Source of the DNA: UBA6168 sp964508135
GTDB taxonomy: Bacteria; Bacteroidota; Bacteroidia; Chitinophagales; Saprospiraceae
Direction of reading: 5' to 3'
NCBI GenBank assembly: GCA_964508135.1
Contig: CAZDSU010000028.1
Location: 1-64,000, forward strand
Length of the DNA: 64,000 nucleotides
Shown here: positions 1 through 6,670 of the stretch, one piece after another
Layout of the letters: every line of letters starts with the position of its first letter
Numbering within the stretch: the stretch's first letter is position 1
Notes under the pieces: generated by a model
Database searches by the model: none
Told to the model about the DNA's origin: nothing
What the model saw: the letters and a program-made list of their open reading frames with translations, nothing else
Made by a program: the position numbers and the translations under genes

Positions 1-198
1 TATCCTGGGTTGATTATGTAGGAACAGACAAAACCTAACGCTCAAAAGTATAACGAACCTGTAATAGTTCGTTAAAACCGATTCGCTTGCTTGACTTGCC
101 GAAATTGACGCACCTACATTGCGTTAAAATCAGGCAGCCAAGGTTCAGGAATCACATCAGGAAACTGGCTGAATTCTCTCACATCAAAAATTCATTTT

Positions 199-786
199 AT
201 GAAGACGACCAAATTAATTGCCCTTGCCGCCGTTGCAGTATTCATCGCAACTGCCTCCAAAGTCCAAGCTCAAGTGGACGTGACCACCAACCCCATCAGC
301 CTGCTATTCGGCAATATCAACGCTGGTGCTGACTTTAGAATCAAAAAAAACTTCAGCATTGAAGCGAACGCAGCTTACAGCCGGGGCGATTATTGGGGGT
401 TGGTGGATAGCCGTGAAACCGTGCCTGTGAACCTTGTTGGGAAGTACTATTTCAGTCCAAAACATGGTGCGGACGGCTTTTACGTAGATGCTTTCACCCG
501 CTTCGTGAACCGCAACATCCAAGCGACCTACAATGGCGGCGATGCCAATGAGCCGACTACTATAAATTTTTCACGCATGCAGGTTGGGTTAGGTTTTGGA
601 CTTGGCTTCAAAGTAGTTGCGCCGAAAGGCTTCGTTTTCGACATCGGAACGGGCATTGGCCGGGCACTTTACAGCCATGATAAAATCAAAGTCTCTGAGG
701 AGGATTACAAAGTTCCAGAACTTATCAGGACGATGGGCTATTTCAAGATTGGCGTTGGCTACCGTTTCGGCGGCGACAAGGAGTGA
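199..786 (+). CDS. Outer-membrane beta-barrel protein, DUF3575-like
   Basis: A 195-aa protein with a clear Sec signal peptide (about residues 1-25, Ala-rich core ending KVQAQ). The mature part opens VDVTTNPISLLFGNINAGAD and continues as alternating hydrophobic and aromatic strands, ending in a GVGYRFGG-type strand as expected for a small outer-membrane barrel. The start resembles DUF3575-type proteins of Bacteroidota, but that family name is from memory. The gene stands alone, and a strong hairpin terminator follows at 804-841. Its role is unknown; a structural barrel or small porin is the most that can be inferred. Confidence 0.75.
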   Translation: MKTTKLIALAAVAVFIATASKVQAQVDVTTNPISLLFGNINAGADFRIKKNFSIEANAAYSRGDYWGLVDSRETVPVNLVGKYYFSPKHGADGFYVDAFTRFVNRNIQATYNGGDANEPTTINFSRMQVGLGFGLGFKVVAPKGFVFDIGTGIGRALYSHDKIKVSEEDYKVPELIRTMGYFKIGVGYRFGGDKE

Positions 787-803
787 GGAAATTGATATTC
801 CAT

Positions 804-841
804 CAAAAGGCTTCCCAGGTTCAGTCTTGGGAAGCCTTTTG
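804..841 (+). terminator. Rho-independent terminator after the barrel gene
   Basis: A 14-bp stem (CAAAAGGCTTCCCA pairing with TGGGAAGCCTTTTG) encloses a 10-nt loop and is followed by a T-rich tail. It begins 17 bp past the stop of the upstream gene. Confidence 0.85.
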
Positions 842-1045
842 TATTTTACCAATCTTGCCAAGGGGCTTTGAAAAACCGCCGACGGCAAGCTTTTTTTATG
901 GCGATACATTGTAGAAGCAAAGTATGCAATTGCCAGAATGATACTTGTCACATGTTTTTCTTGAAGAAAATCAGCCATTTATCAGGTAATTAAATTGACC
1001 TTTGGCAGGGCGATATGCCATTTGTCAACCATAAAATCAGCGACC

Positions 1046-1966
1046 ATGAAAAACTTCAGATTATTTTTTGTCCTAGCCATCTCCCTTTTCGTGCTGCCAC
1101 AACTGAAATCACAGGAAACTGTTGACACGGCGCTTGTCCGCATTGAAACCACCGATGGCAACGAATACATTGGCACCATCGTGTCGCAGGACGACCAAGT
1201 TATCCAGCTAAAGACTCAAACCATCGGCATCATCAGCATCCAAAAATCAATCGTTATCTCTGTTGAACGGGTGAAAAAGGCGGAGATAAGAGGCCATGAG
1301 TATTGGTTTGAAAACCCTTATGCCACAACCCGGTATTTTTTTAATCCCAGTGGATATGGCCTTCCAGCAGGAGAAGGATACTATCAAAATGCGTGGATTT
1401 TGCTGAATCAGGTTAGTTTTGGGATTACGGATAACATTTCGCTTGGTGTGGGCATGGTGCCTACCTTTTTTTTTACTTTGGGAAGCGGAGAAAGCTACAT
1501 CCCCATCTGGTTTACCCCGAAAGTTTCAATTCCGGTTAAGAGGGACAAGGTCAACGTTGGCGTAGGTGCGCTGTACCTAACCGTGCTTGGAGAGGGCGCT
1601 GATGGGGCTGGTTTAGGTATTTTGTATGGTGTTTCTACCTTCGGGCCAAAAGACAAGAACCTCTCACTTGGGTTGGGTTGGGGCTTCTCGAACGAAGATG
1701 GGCTAGGAGACCGACCAACCATATCTGTTAGTTACATCAGGCGGAGCAAGCCGAAATGGGCTTTCCTGACCGAAAACTATTTCATAAGTGCAGGGGACGA
1801 TGCGCTTGTCATTCTATCTGGTGGGGCCAGGTACATGGCCAAAAAAATTTCCATTGATTTTGGCGGTATGACATTTATCTTCACAGGAGGGGATCAGGAT
1901 ATTGTTCCTATAATCCCTTGGCTGAGTCTCACCGTGCCATTTCATGTGGGTGGAAAAAAGAGATAA
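1046..1966 (+). CDS. Secreted/outer-membrane protein of unknown function
   Basis: A 306-aa protein. The ATG at 1046 is chosen over the in-frame start at 995 because it begins a standard signal peptide (MKNFRLFFVLAISLFVLPQ). Residues after the signal (ETTDGNEYIGTIVSQDDQVI) resemble a short SH3-like/KOW-type beta domain. The rest is Gly- and aromatic-rich beta structure (SFGITDNISLGVGM, GLGWGFSN) typical of outer-membrane barrels. It is monocistronic. Similar Bacteroidota proteins are annotated only as hypothetical. Confidence 0.75.
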   Translation: MKNFRLFFVLAISLFVLPQLKSQETVDTALVRIETTDGNEYIGTIVSQDDQVIQLKTQTIGIISIQKSIVISVERVKKAEIRGHEYWFENPYATTRYFFNPSGYGLPAGEGYYQNAWILLNQVSFGITDNISLGVGMVPTFFFTLGSGESYIPIWFTPKVSIPVKRDKVNVGVGALYLTVLGEGADGAGLGILYGVSTFGPKDKNLSLGLGWGFSNEDGLGDRPTISVSYIRRSKPKWAFLTENYFISAGDDALVILSGGARYMAKKISIDFGGMTFIFTGGDQDIVPIIPWLSLTVPFHVGGKKR

Positions 1967-2129
1967 CCCAATTGGTATTGTACCGGCCGCTCTTGTTATC
2001 GGACCACTTCGATGTGTTCCCGCCTTTTGCCCAAACCACAACCGGTCATCAACTTGGTGATTTCAACATTTAGCAATTCCTTCTTCTGTTTTTTTGAAGC
2101 TATGCTACGCTGATTGCCATCAGGCCTCC

Positions 2130-2137
2130 TATCTTTG
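2130..2137 (+). promoter_or_regulatory. Bacteroidota -7 element upstream of serC
   Basis: TATCTTTG matches TAnnTTTG exactly. No -33 TTTG is seen at the proper distance. Transcription from here would place the inverted repeat at 2165-2207 in the serC leader. Confidence 0.45.
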
Positions 2138-2164
2138 CGCCGCTAAAAAAGCGCCTTGGCAAAT

Positions 2165-2207
2165 TGGCGTGTTGGCGTGTTGGGAAGCCAACACACCAAC
2201 ACGCCAA
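2165..2207. repeat. Inverted word array (TTGGCGTG) in the serC leader
   Basis: Units of TTGGCGTG/TTGGCGTGTTGG on the left face ACACCAACACGCCAA on the right. The arms are about 20 bp with one mismatch and a very short loop, so the serC leader RNA could fold into a long hairpin. It belongs to the window-wide class of short-word arrays. Confidence 0.8.
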
Positions 2208-2236
2208 CCACCCAACCCGCACAACAAAATCTCGAT

Positions 2237-3322
2237 ATGGTCGCAACGACAATCAAAAAGCACAATTTCAGCGCAGGCCCCGCCATCCTCCCGCATAGCG
2301 TGATAGAGGAAGCCGCACATGCCTGCCTCGATTTCAACGGCACCGGACTCTCCATCCTCGAAGTATCGCACCGTGGCAAGGACTTTGACGCCGTGGCGCT
2401 CGAAGCCGAGGCACTCGTCCGTGAAATCGGCGGCTTCGACGACCGCTTCGCCGTGCTGTTCCTCAGTGGCGGTGCCAGTATGCAGTTTGCCATGGTCCCG
2501 ATGAACCTCCTTGCCGAAGGCGAAAAAGCTACCTACGTGGACACTGGTGTTTGGGCCAACAAAGCCATCAAAGAAGCCAAGCTCTTCGGCAACGTGGAAG
2601 TCTTGGCCAGTAGCAAGGACGCCAACTACAACTTCATTCCGAAGGACTACAAAATCCCATCGGACGCCGCCTACCTGCACCTGACCAGCAACAATACCAT
2701 CTATGGAACGCAGCTGCACCAGTTCCCCAAGTCGCCCGTGCCCATCGTCTGCGACATGTCGTCGGACATGTTCAGCCGCCCGTTCGATGTGGAGCAGTTC
2801 GGCCTCATCTATGCCGGGGCGCAGAAGAACATTGGCCCAGCGGGTGTCACCGTCGTCATCGTGCGCAAGGACCTCTTCGGTCGCAGCGGCCGCAAGCTGC
2901 CCAGCATGTTCGACTACCGCACCCACGCCGACAACGGCTCGATGTACAACACCCCACCTGTGTTCCCGCTGTACGTGACCATGCTCACGCTTCGCTGGTT
3001 GAAAAGCGTTGGCGGCCTAAAAGGTATCCAGCAGAAAAATGAGGCAAAAGCAGCGATTTTGTACAATGAAATTGACGCCAATCCGCTGTTCACTGGCACG
3101 GTGGCCAAGGAAGACCGCTCGTTGATGAACGTCTGTTTCTTGCCCACAAACCCTGAGCACGAGGAGCCTTTCATGAAAGCGGCGAAGGCTGCTGGCATTG
3201 ACGGCATCAAGGGTCACCGCTCCGTCGGCGGCTTCCGGGCGAGCATCTATAACGCCATGCCGCAGTCCAGCGTGCAGGTGCTGGTGGATGTGATGCGGGA
3301 GTTTGCGCTATTGAATGGGTAA
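2237..3322 (+). CDS. serC: Phosphoserine aminotransferase
   Basis: A 361-aa PLP enzyme that converts 3-phosphohydroxypyruvate to phosphoserine in serine synthesis (SerC also acts in some B6 pathways). The ATG at 2237 gives the family N-terminus KKHNFSAGPAILP; the longer in-frame start at 2156 would translate the inverted-repeat leader and is rejected. Hallmarks seen are SGGASMQFAMVPMNLL, the PLP-lysine region AGAQKNIGPAGV, and the C-terminal HRSVGGFRASIYNAMP. Full length for the family. serA is not in the window, and the next gene is a bacilliredoxin 129 bp downstream. Confidence 0.96.
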   Translation: MVATTIKKHNFSAGPAILPHSVIEEAAHACLDFNGTGLSILEVSHRGKDFDAVALEAEALVREIGGFDDRFAVLFLSGGASMQFAMVPMNLLAEGEKATYVDTGVWANKAIKEAKLFGNVEVLASSKDANYNFIPKDYKIPSDAAYLHLTSNNTIYGTQLHQFPKSPVPIVCDMSSDMFSRPFDVEQFGLIYAGAQKNIGPAGVTVVIVRKDLFGRSGRKLPSMFDYRTHADNGSMYNTPPVFPLYVTMLTLRWLKSVGGLKGIQQKNEAKAAILYNEIDANPLFTGTVAKEDRSLMNVCFLPTNPEHEEPFMKAAKAAGIDGIKGHRSVGGFRASIYNAMPQSSVQVLVDVMREFALLNG

Positions 3323-3326
3323 TTTG

Positions 3327-3437
3327 TGAACGGTGAACGGTGAACTGTGAACGGTGGCTCAACCAATTGGCTGATTGCTTTGTTTCTTGTCGGTTCGAGG
3401 CTTGATATGCCCCGTTCACAATTCACAATTCACAGTT
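3327..3437. repeat. Split inverted word array (GTGAACG) between serC and the bacilliredoxin
   Basis: Left block 3327-3355 repeats GTGAACGGTGAACGGTGAAC. Right block about 3413-3437 repeats CAATTCACAATTCACAGTT and is the approximate reverse complement. About 57 bp of non-repetitive DNA separates the blocks, so the transcript could form a long-range hairpin. Confidence 0.7.
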
Positions 3438-3451
3438 AAAAATTAAAAACT

Positions 3452-3865
3452 ATGTATCCAATAGAACTTACAGGGCCAATGGCCGCTGAACTCAACAATG
3501 TCGGCTTCGAGAGCCTGACCACGTCCGATGCGGTGGAAACTGCTTTGGAAAACCAGGAAGGCACTACGCTGCTGGTCGTGAACTCCGTTTGCGGCTGTGC
3601 CGCCGCCAATGCCCGCCCTGGAGTGAAGTACTCGCTTAGTGGCGAAAAGCGCCCGGACAAACTTGTGACTGTATTCGCCGGTGTGGACAAAGATGCGGTG
3701 AACAAGGCACGTGAGTTCATGCTGCCCTACCCGCCGTCGTCGCCTTCGATTGCATTGTTCAAGGATGGCCGTTTGGTTCACTTCCTGGAGCGCCACCATA
3801 TCGAGGGCCGCAGCGCCGACATCATCGCCGCCAATTTGCAGATGGCGTACGAGCGGTTCTGTTAA
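3452..3865 (+). CDS. Bacilliredoxin, BrxA/BrxB (YphP/YqiW) family
   Basis: A 137-aa thioredoxin-fold protein. The family CGC redox motif is visible in VNSVCGCAAANARPGV (about residues 48-62), followed by the conserved EKRPDKLVTVFAGVDKDAV and PPSSPSIALFKDG segments. BrxA/B proteins remove bacillithiol from S-bacillithiolated proteins, so its presence suggests a bacillithiol-based thiol system; no bsh gene is in the window to confirm this. Full length for the family. Confidence 0.92.
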   Translation: MYPIELTGPMAAELNNVGFESLTTSDAVETALENQEGTTLLVVNSVCGCAAANARPGVKYSLSGEKRPDKLVTVFAGVDKDAVNKAREFMLPYPPSSPSIALFKDGRLVHFLERHHIEGRSADIIAANLQMAYERFC

Positions 3866-3875
3866 TGAATGATTG

Positions 3876-3955
3876 TTGAATTGTTATATTGTTGGATTGT
3901 TTTTGTAGCAGTCAACAATATAACAATTCAGCCATTCAACAATTTAATAATTTGC
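3876..3955. repeat. Inverted word array (ATTGTTGAATTGTT)
   Basis: TTGTTGAATTGTTATATTGTT on one side faces AACAATATAACAATTCAGCC on the other, with about 11 nt between. It lies between the convergent bacilliredoxin and LysE genes, so a bidirectional terminator role is plausible. Same word family as the arrays at 26276, 28127, 28606, 34405 and 58054. Confidence 0.75.
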
Positions 3956-4554
3956 CACGCCCCAAACCCAATCAGGAGCAGTCCGATGAATTTGTTTACC
4001 CACCTTGTAATTTGCTCCGATTTGCTCAAAATCTTCGCTCCGAGGAAAGCATAAAGCACCAGCAGCGTAAAAGTCCCAAACATGGTTCCGAAGGAAAAAA
4101 CGATGACGTGCGGGTTGTCGTGCACCATTAAGTCGTTGGTAGTCAACAAAGTAGCGTAAAAAATCCAGTACGGGATGACCATGAGGTTGAGCGAGCTGAT
4201 GAACATCCCCCGAAAGAAGTCTCCACGTTTACTCGGTTTAACATCGGTCTCCGAAACGTCCGGTTTCGATTTTGCGAAGAAGAAAAAGTAAATGCCGCCC
4301 GCAAAGAAAACCACCGTTGCAATGATTTGAAATATGCGTTCCACGCCCGGGTTTTCAGCAAATAACCACGTGAACTTCAGCGCAACAAACACCTGAATCA
4401 GCTCCACTATCGCCGCCCCAAATGCCGTGAAAATTGCGGCTTGCATCCCTTTTCGGATGGCCGTGTGTGCCACGGTCATGTTGATCATGCCGAAGGGGAG
4501 CGAGCCAATGAAACTAAGCCCGTAGGCGATGAAGAAGTGGGTGAGGAGGGTCAT
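3928..4554 (-). CDS. LysE/RhtB-family transporter
   Basis: A 208-aa inner-membrane protein with about six hydrophobic segments and the LysE-family N-terminal signature (SFIGSLPFGMINMTVAHTAI). LysE/RhtB proteins export amino acids or related metabolites; the substrate cannot be read from the sequence. Its ATG overlaps the stop of the upstream ATP-grasp gene by 4 bp (ATGA), so the two are translationally coupled. The last codons run into the AT-rich word array at the 3' side. Confidence 0.85.
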   Translation of the reverse strand: MTLLTHFFIAYGLSFIGSLPFGMINMTVAHTAIRKGMQAAIFTAFGAAIVELIQVFVALKFTWLFAENPGVERIFQIIATVVFFAGGIYFFFFAKSKPDVSETDVKPSKRGDFFRGMFISSLNLMVIPYWIFYATLLTTNDLMVHDNPHVIVFSFGTMFGTFTLLVLYAFLGAKILSKSEQITRWVNKFIGLLLIGFGAWQIIKLLNG

Positions 4555-5654
4555 GTGTGAGTGGGAGTTTGAGTGTTTGAGTGTTTGAGTATTTGAGTGG
4601 GAGCAGGGGCAATTAGGGACTTTTTGTAGGCTGAATAAACCCTGAAGCGCTCGATTGCCTCCCCAAGTCCCATGCTTTTCACGCCGTTTGCAGCCTGCAC
4701 CTTGTAGATTTGGTAAATCACCTTCCAGTGTTGATAAATATCTCTGTACTTCGCCAGCAACGGATATGCGGGGTCATAAATATGTGCTGGCTCACCGCCA
4801 ATGCCGTTGAACTCCATTACCTTGAACTCGCCTGTGCTTCGCAAATGCTCAAAGGAGTTGCATTTCATGTCGAAACGGCCGTAGTGGATATCCTCCATTT
4901 TTGACAAGACATGCTGAAATGCGCTCGTCAGTTTCTCGTCAATATGATGGTTTCCGTTGAGGAACATGGTGCCCCGGCAGTGGTTGGCGATAGGTTCCAG
5001 TTCAATCGTTTGTCCCCGCACAGGCATCGTCCGCATCAGTTCCGGTTGTTCGGCCTCGAAGCGGTCAATTTGGAAGCTGGCCCGGTCGGAGCTTTGCATC
5101 AGTTGGCGGACGGTCGAGTGTCCGTCACCCGTGATTTTCAATGTTTCTTTGATGCAGATGGAGCTAACGATGGTGGTGCGACTTCCAGGCATCCGGTGGC
5201 ACATGACGGCCAATTCGAGCGGCAAATCCACAAATTTTTGCACCAAAAAGTCAACTGGATGGTTTGAAAGATAGTCCCGGAGGGCAGCTTCGTCCATGAG
5301 TTTTTTGACCAAAATACCCCGTTCGCCCACATCCGGCTTAGCTATTACGGGCCAGTCCGTGAGTCCCACTTCCTGTATTCGCTGCATAACCGCCTGAAAA
5401 TCAGTGCCTTGTTTCACCAATATAGTGGCTGGCACATGGCTGTCCGGTATGCGCCGCAGGATGTTGAATTTCGACTCTCCCCACATTCCGCCCGTTTCGA
5501 TGACGGGGTTCACGGCGCTGAAAAAGAACAGTTGCCTCGCCCGCAGTGCAAACCAAATCACGATGAAAACCAGCGGTAGGTTGGCCGCCCACATTGGCCA
5601 GTATTCCCAGTTGGCCCATTTTACCCAGAATTTTCGGAGTGCTGAATTTCCCAA
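4551..5654 (-). CDS. Membrane-anchored ATP-grasp domain protein
   Basis: A 367-aa protein. An N-terminal hydrophobic segment (NWEYWPMWAANLPLVFIVIW) precedes an ATP-grasp ligase-like domain (WPVIAKPDVGERGILVKK, FLVQKFVD, FKVMEFNGIGGEP). Relatives are often labelled D-Ala-D-Ala ligase-like, but the substrate is unknown. The only plausible start is TTG at 5654, inside the GAAATTG word array; the conserved NWEYWP begins at about residue 15. The C-terminus (QILKHSNTQTPTHT) is encoded by another array at 4558-4604. Likely an operon with the LysE gene below and the MOSC gene above. Confidence 0.75.
   Translation of the reverse strand: MGNSALRKFWVKWANWEYWPMWAANLPLVFIVIWFALRARQLFFFSAVNPVIETGGMWGESKFNILRRIPDSHVPATILVKQGTDFQAVMQRIQEVGLTDWPVIAKPDVGERGILVKKLMDEAALRDYLSNHPVDFLVQKFVDLPLELAVMCHRMPGSRTTIVSSICIKETLKITGDGHSTVRQLMQSSDRASFQIDRFEAEQPELMRTMPVRGQTIELEPIANHCRGTMFLNGNHHIDEKLTSAFQHVLSKMEDIHYGRFDMKCNSFEHLRSTGEFKVMEFNGIGGEPAHIYDPAYPLLAKYRDIYQHWKVIYQIYKVQAANGVKSMGLGEAIERFRVYSAYKKSLIAPAPTQILKHSNTQTPTHT
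4558..4604. repeat. Word array (GAGTGTTT) inside the 3' end of the ATP-grasp gene
   Basis: Direct repeats of TTTGAGTGTTTGAGTG with single-base variation. The array is translated on the minus strand as the Thr/Asn/Gln-rich tail of the ATP-grasp protein, which suggests the array grew into the coding end. Confidence 0.7.
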
Positions 5655-5683
5655 TTTCTAATTTCTCAATTTCCAATTTCAAG
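5643..5683. repeat. Word array (GAAATTG) between MOSC and ATP-grasp genes
   Basis: On the minus strand, tandem GAAATTGGAAATTGAGAAATTA words fill the 24-bp gap between the two genes and continue into the 5' codons of the ATP-grasp gene, including its TTG start. Same word family as 30444, 38564, 50870 and 53270. Confidence 0.75.
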
Positions 5684-6155
5684 CCAACCGCACCTTATCG
5701 CCAACCTTGATTTTGCCGCCCTTCACCACCCGGCAAGTGATGCCGCCGTGCCCCCGCATGGCGTTGTAGCCGCCTTCGCCGAGGTTCTCCTCCATGCGTT
5801 CGCAAGGCTCGCAGGGGCCGGTCATTTGCAGCACTGCTTCGCCGATTTGGAACTGCTGGTCTTCAAAAGCTAGCAGGTTGATGCCGCTCACCACGATGTT
5901 TCGGCGGGTAAGTTCGGGGTCAATGACCTCGGTTTTTAGCATGTATGCCACTCCCGCCAAATGCTCGGCTTGAATGAGCGTGACCTGTCGGTTGCCGCTT
6001 TTGCCACTGTAATGGTCGCCGACCAGGCCCTTGCCTTCCTGGGCTTCCACTTCTTCGAGGGGCTTCACTTCGCCCTTCGCTTTTGGGCGCACACTGACCC
6101 ACTCGACCTTGCCGACCTGTGGGATGCTGCGCATGAGTGCTTTGATGTAGCTCAT
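5679..6155 (-). CDS. MOSC domain protein
   Basis: A 158-aa single-domain MOSC protein (MOCO sulfurase C-terminal fold). Visible features are GLVGDHYSGKSGNRQVTLIQ, the RRNIVVSGINL motif, and the conserved Cys segment TGPCEPCERMEENLGEGGYN before GHGGITCRVVKGG. MOSC proteins bind molybdenum cofactor or handle N-hydroxylated substrates; the precise role here is unknown. First gene of a probable MOSC, ATP-grasp, LysE minus-strand operon. Confidence 0.9.
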   Translation of the reverse strand: MSYIKALMRSIPQVGKVEWVSVRPKAKGEVKPLEEVEAQEGKGLVGDHYSGKSGNRQVTLIQAEHLAGVAYMLKTEVIDPELTRRNIVVSGINLLAFEDQQFQIGEAVLQMTGPCEPCERMEENLGEGGYNAMRGHGGITCRVVKGGKIKVGDKVRLA

Positions 6156-6162
6156 TTCCTTT

Positions 6163-6245
6163 GGTTGAGATGAGTTGAGAAGGGTTTATGAGGTTGATGG
6201 AGGCCAAAATCAACCCTTCTCAACTTTTATCAACGCTTCTCAACC
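6163..6245. repeat. Inverted word array (GGTTGAGA) between rof and MOSC
   Basis: GGTTGAGATGAGTTGAGAAGG on the left mirrors CAACCCTTCTCAAC and ACGCTTCTCAACC on the right. Imperfect arms surround the intergenic space upstream of the MOSC start and could fold in the rof-to-MOSC transcript. Confidence 0.6.
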
Positions 6246-6485
6246 GCAATATCCCGCCAACAACTTGCCGCCAACGCTCACGAGCTGGTCGAGGCGAATC
6301 TCGTTGCCGTCCGGCAAAAGTAAAAATTCTTCGCCGTTGCGAGCGAACAAGTCGTGGATGATGGATTCAATGCTGGTTTCCTTGCCTTTGGCATTGGCGT
6401 AACGGATTTCGACAGGCTGCTGGCGCAGGGCGAACAGTTCAAGTTCGGAGTGGAAATCGCAGGAAATGGGTTGGTAGGTTTTCAT
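6240..6485 (-). CDS. rof: Rho-binding antiterminator (Rof/YaeO family)
   Basis: An 81-aa protein whose N-terminus MKTYQPISCDFHSELELFAL closely matches the Rof signature (TYQPI.CD..D.LEL). It keeps the family length and ends with an LDQLVSVG strand. In E. coli Rof binds Rho and inhibits termination; that the same happens here is inferred from family membership. It precedes the MOSC gene on the same strand. Confidence 0.85.
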   Translation of the reverse strand: MKTYQPISCDFHSELELFALRQQPVEIRYANAKGKETSIESIIHDLFARNGEEFLLLPDGNEIRLDQLVSVGGKLLAGYCG

Positions 6486-6604
6486 TTTTTCGGAAACAGC
6501 GTTTTACTTAGAAAGTTTGGGGCCTCAGCCCAAAGCTCGTCCCCGTAATCTGCTGTATTTGATGATTTGGTTGTTCTTTGAAAACAGGATAAATGGAAAT
6601 TATT

Positions 6605-6620
6605 TTTAGACCAGTCTAAA
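6605..6620. promoter_or_regulatory. Palindromic operator upstream of the TonB receptor, DtxR/MntR-like
   Basis: TTTAGAC-CA-GTCTAAA is a perfect 7-2-7 palindrome in an AT-rich stretch 51 bp before the ATG at 6671. The shape and sequence resemble DtxR/MntR-family operators, which would fit metal-responsive control of a TonB receptor. The regulator itself is not in the window. Confidence 0.55.
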
Positions 6621-6670
6621 TTTATTTTTTATTCAATTGGAATTTATAATTTTGTGGCTTAAAATTCAAC

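Noticed and set aside
3..38. A possible C-terminal tail (SWVDYVGTDKT, then stop) of a gene left of the window
   Set aside because: Only 11 codons are visible and no family can be assigned; a chance open frame is equally likely.
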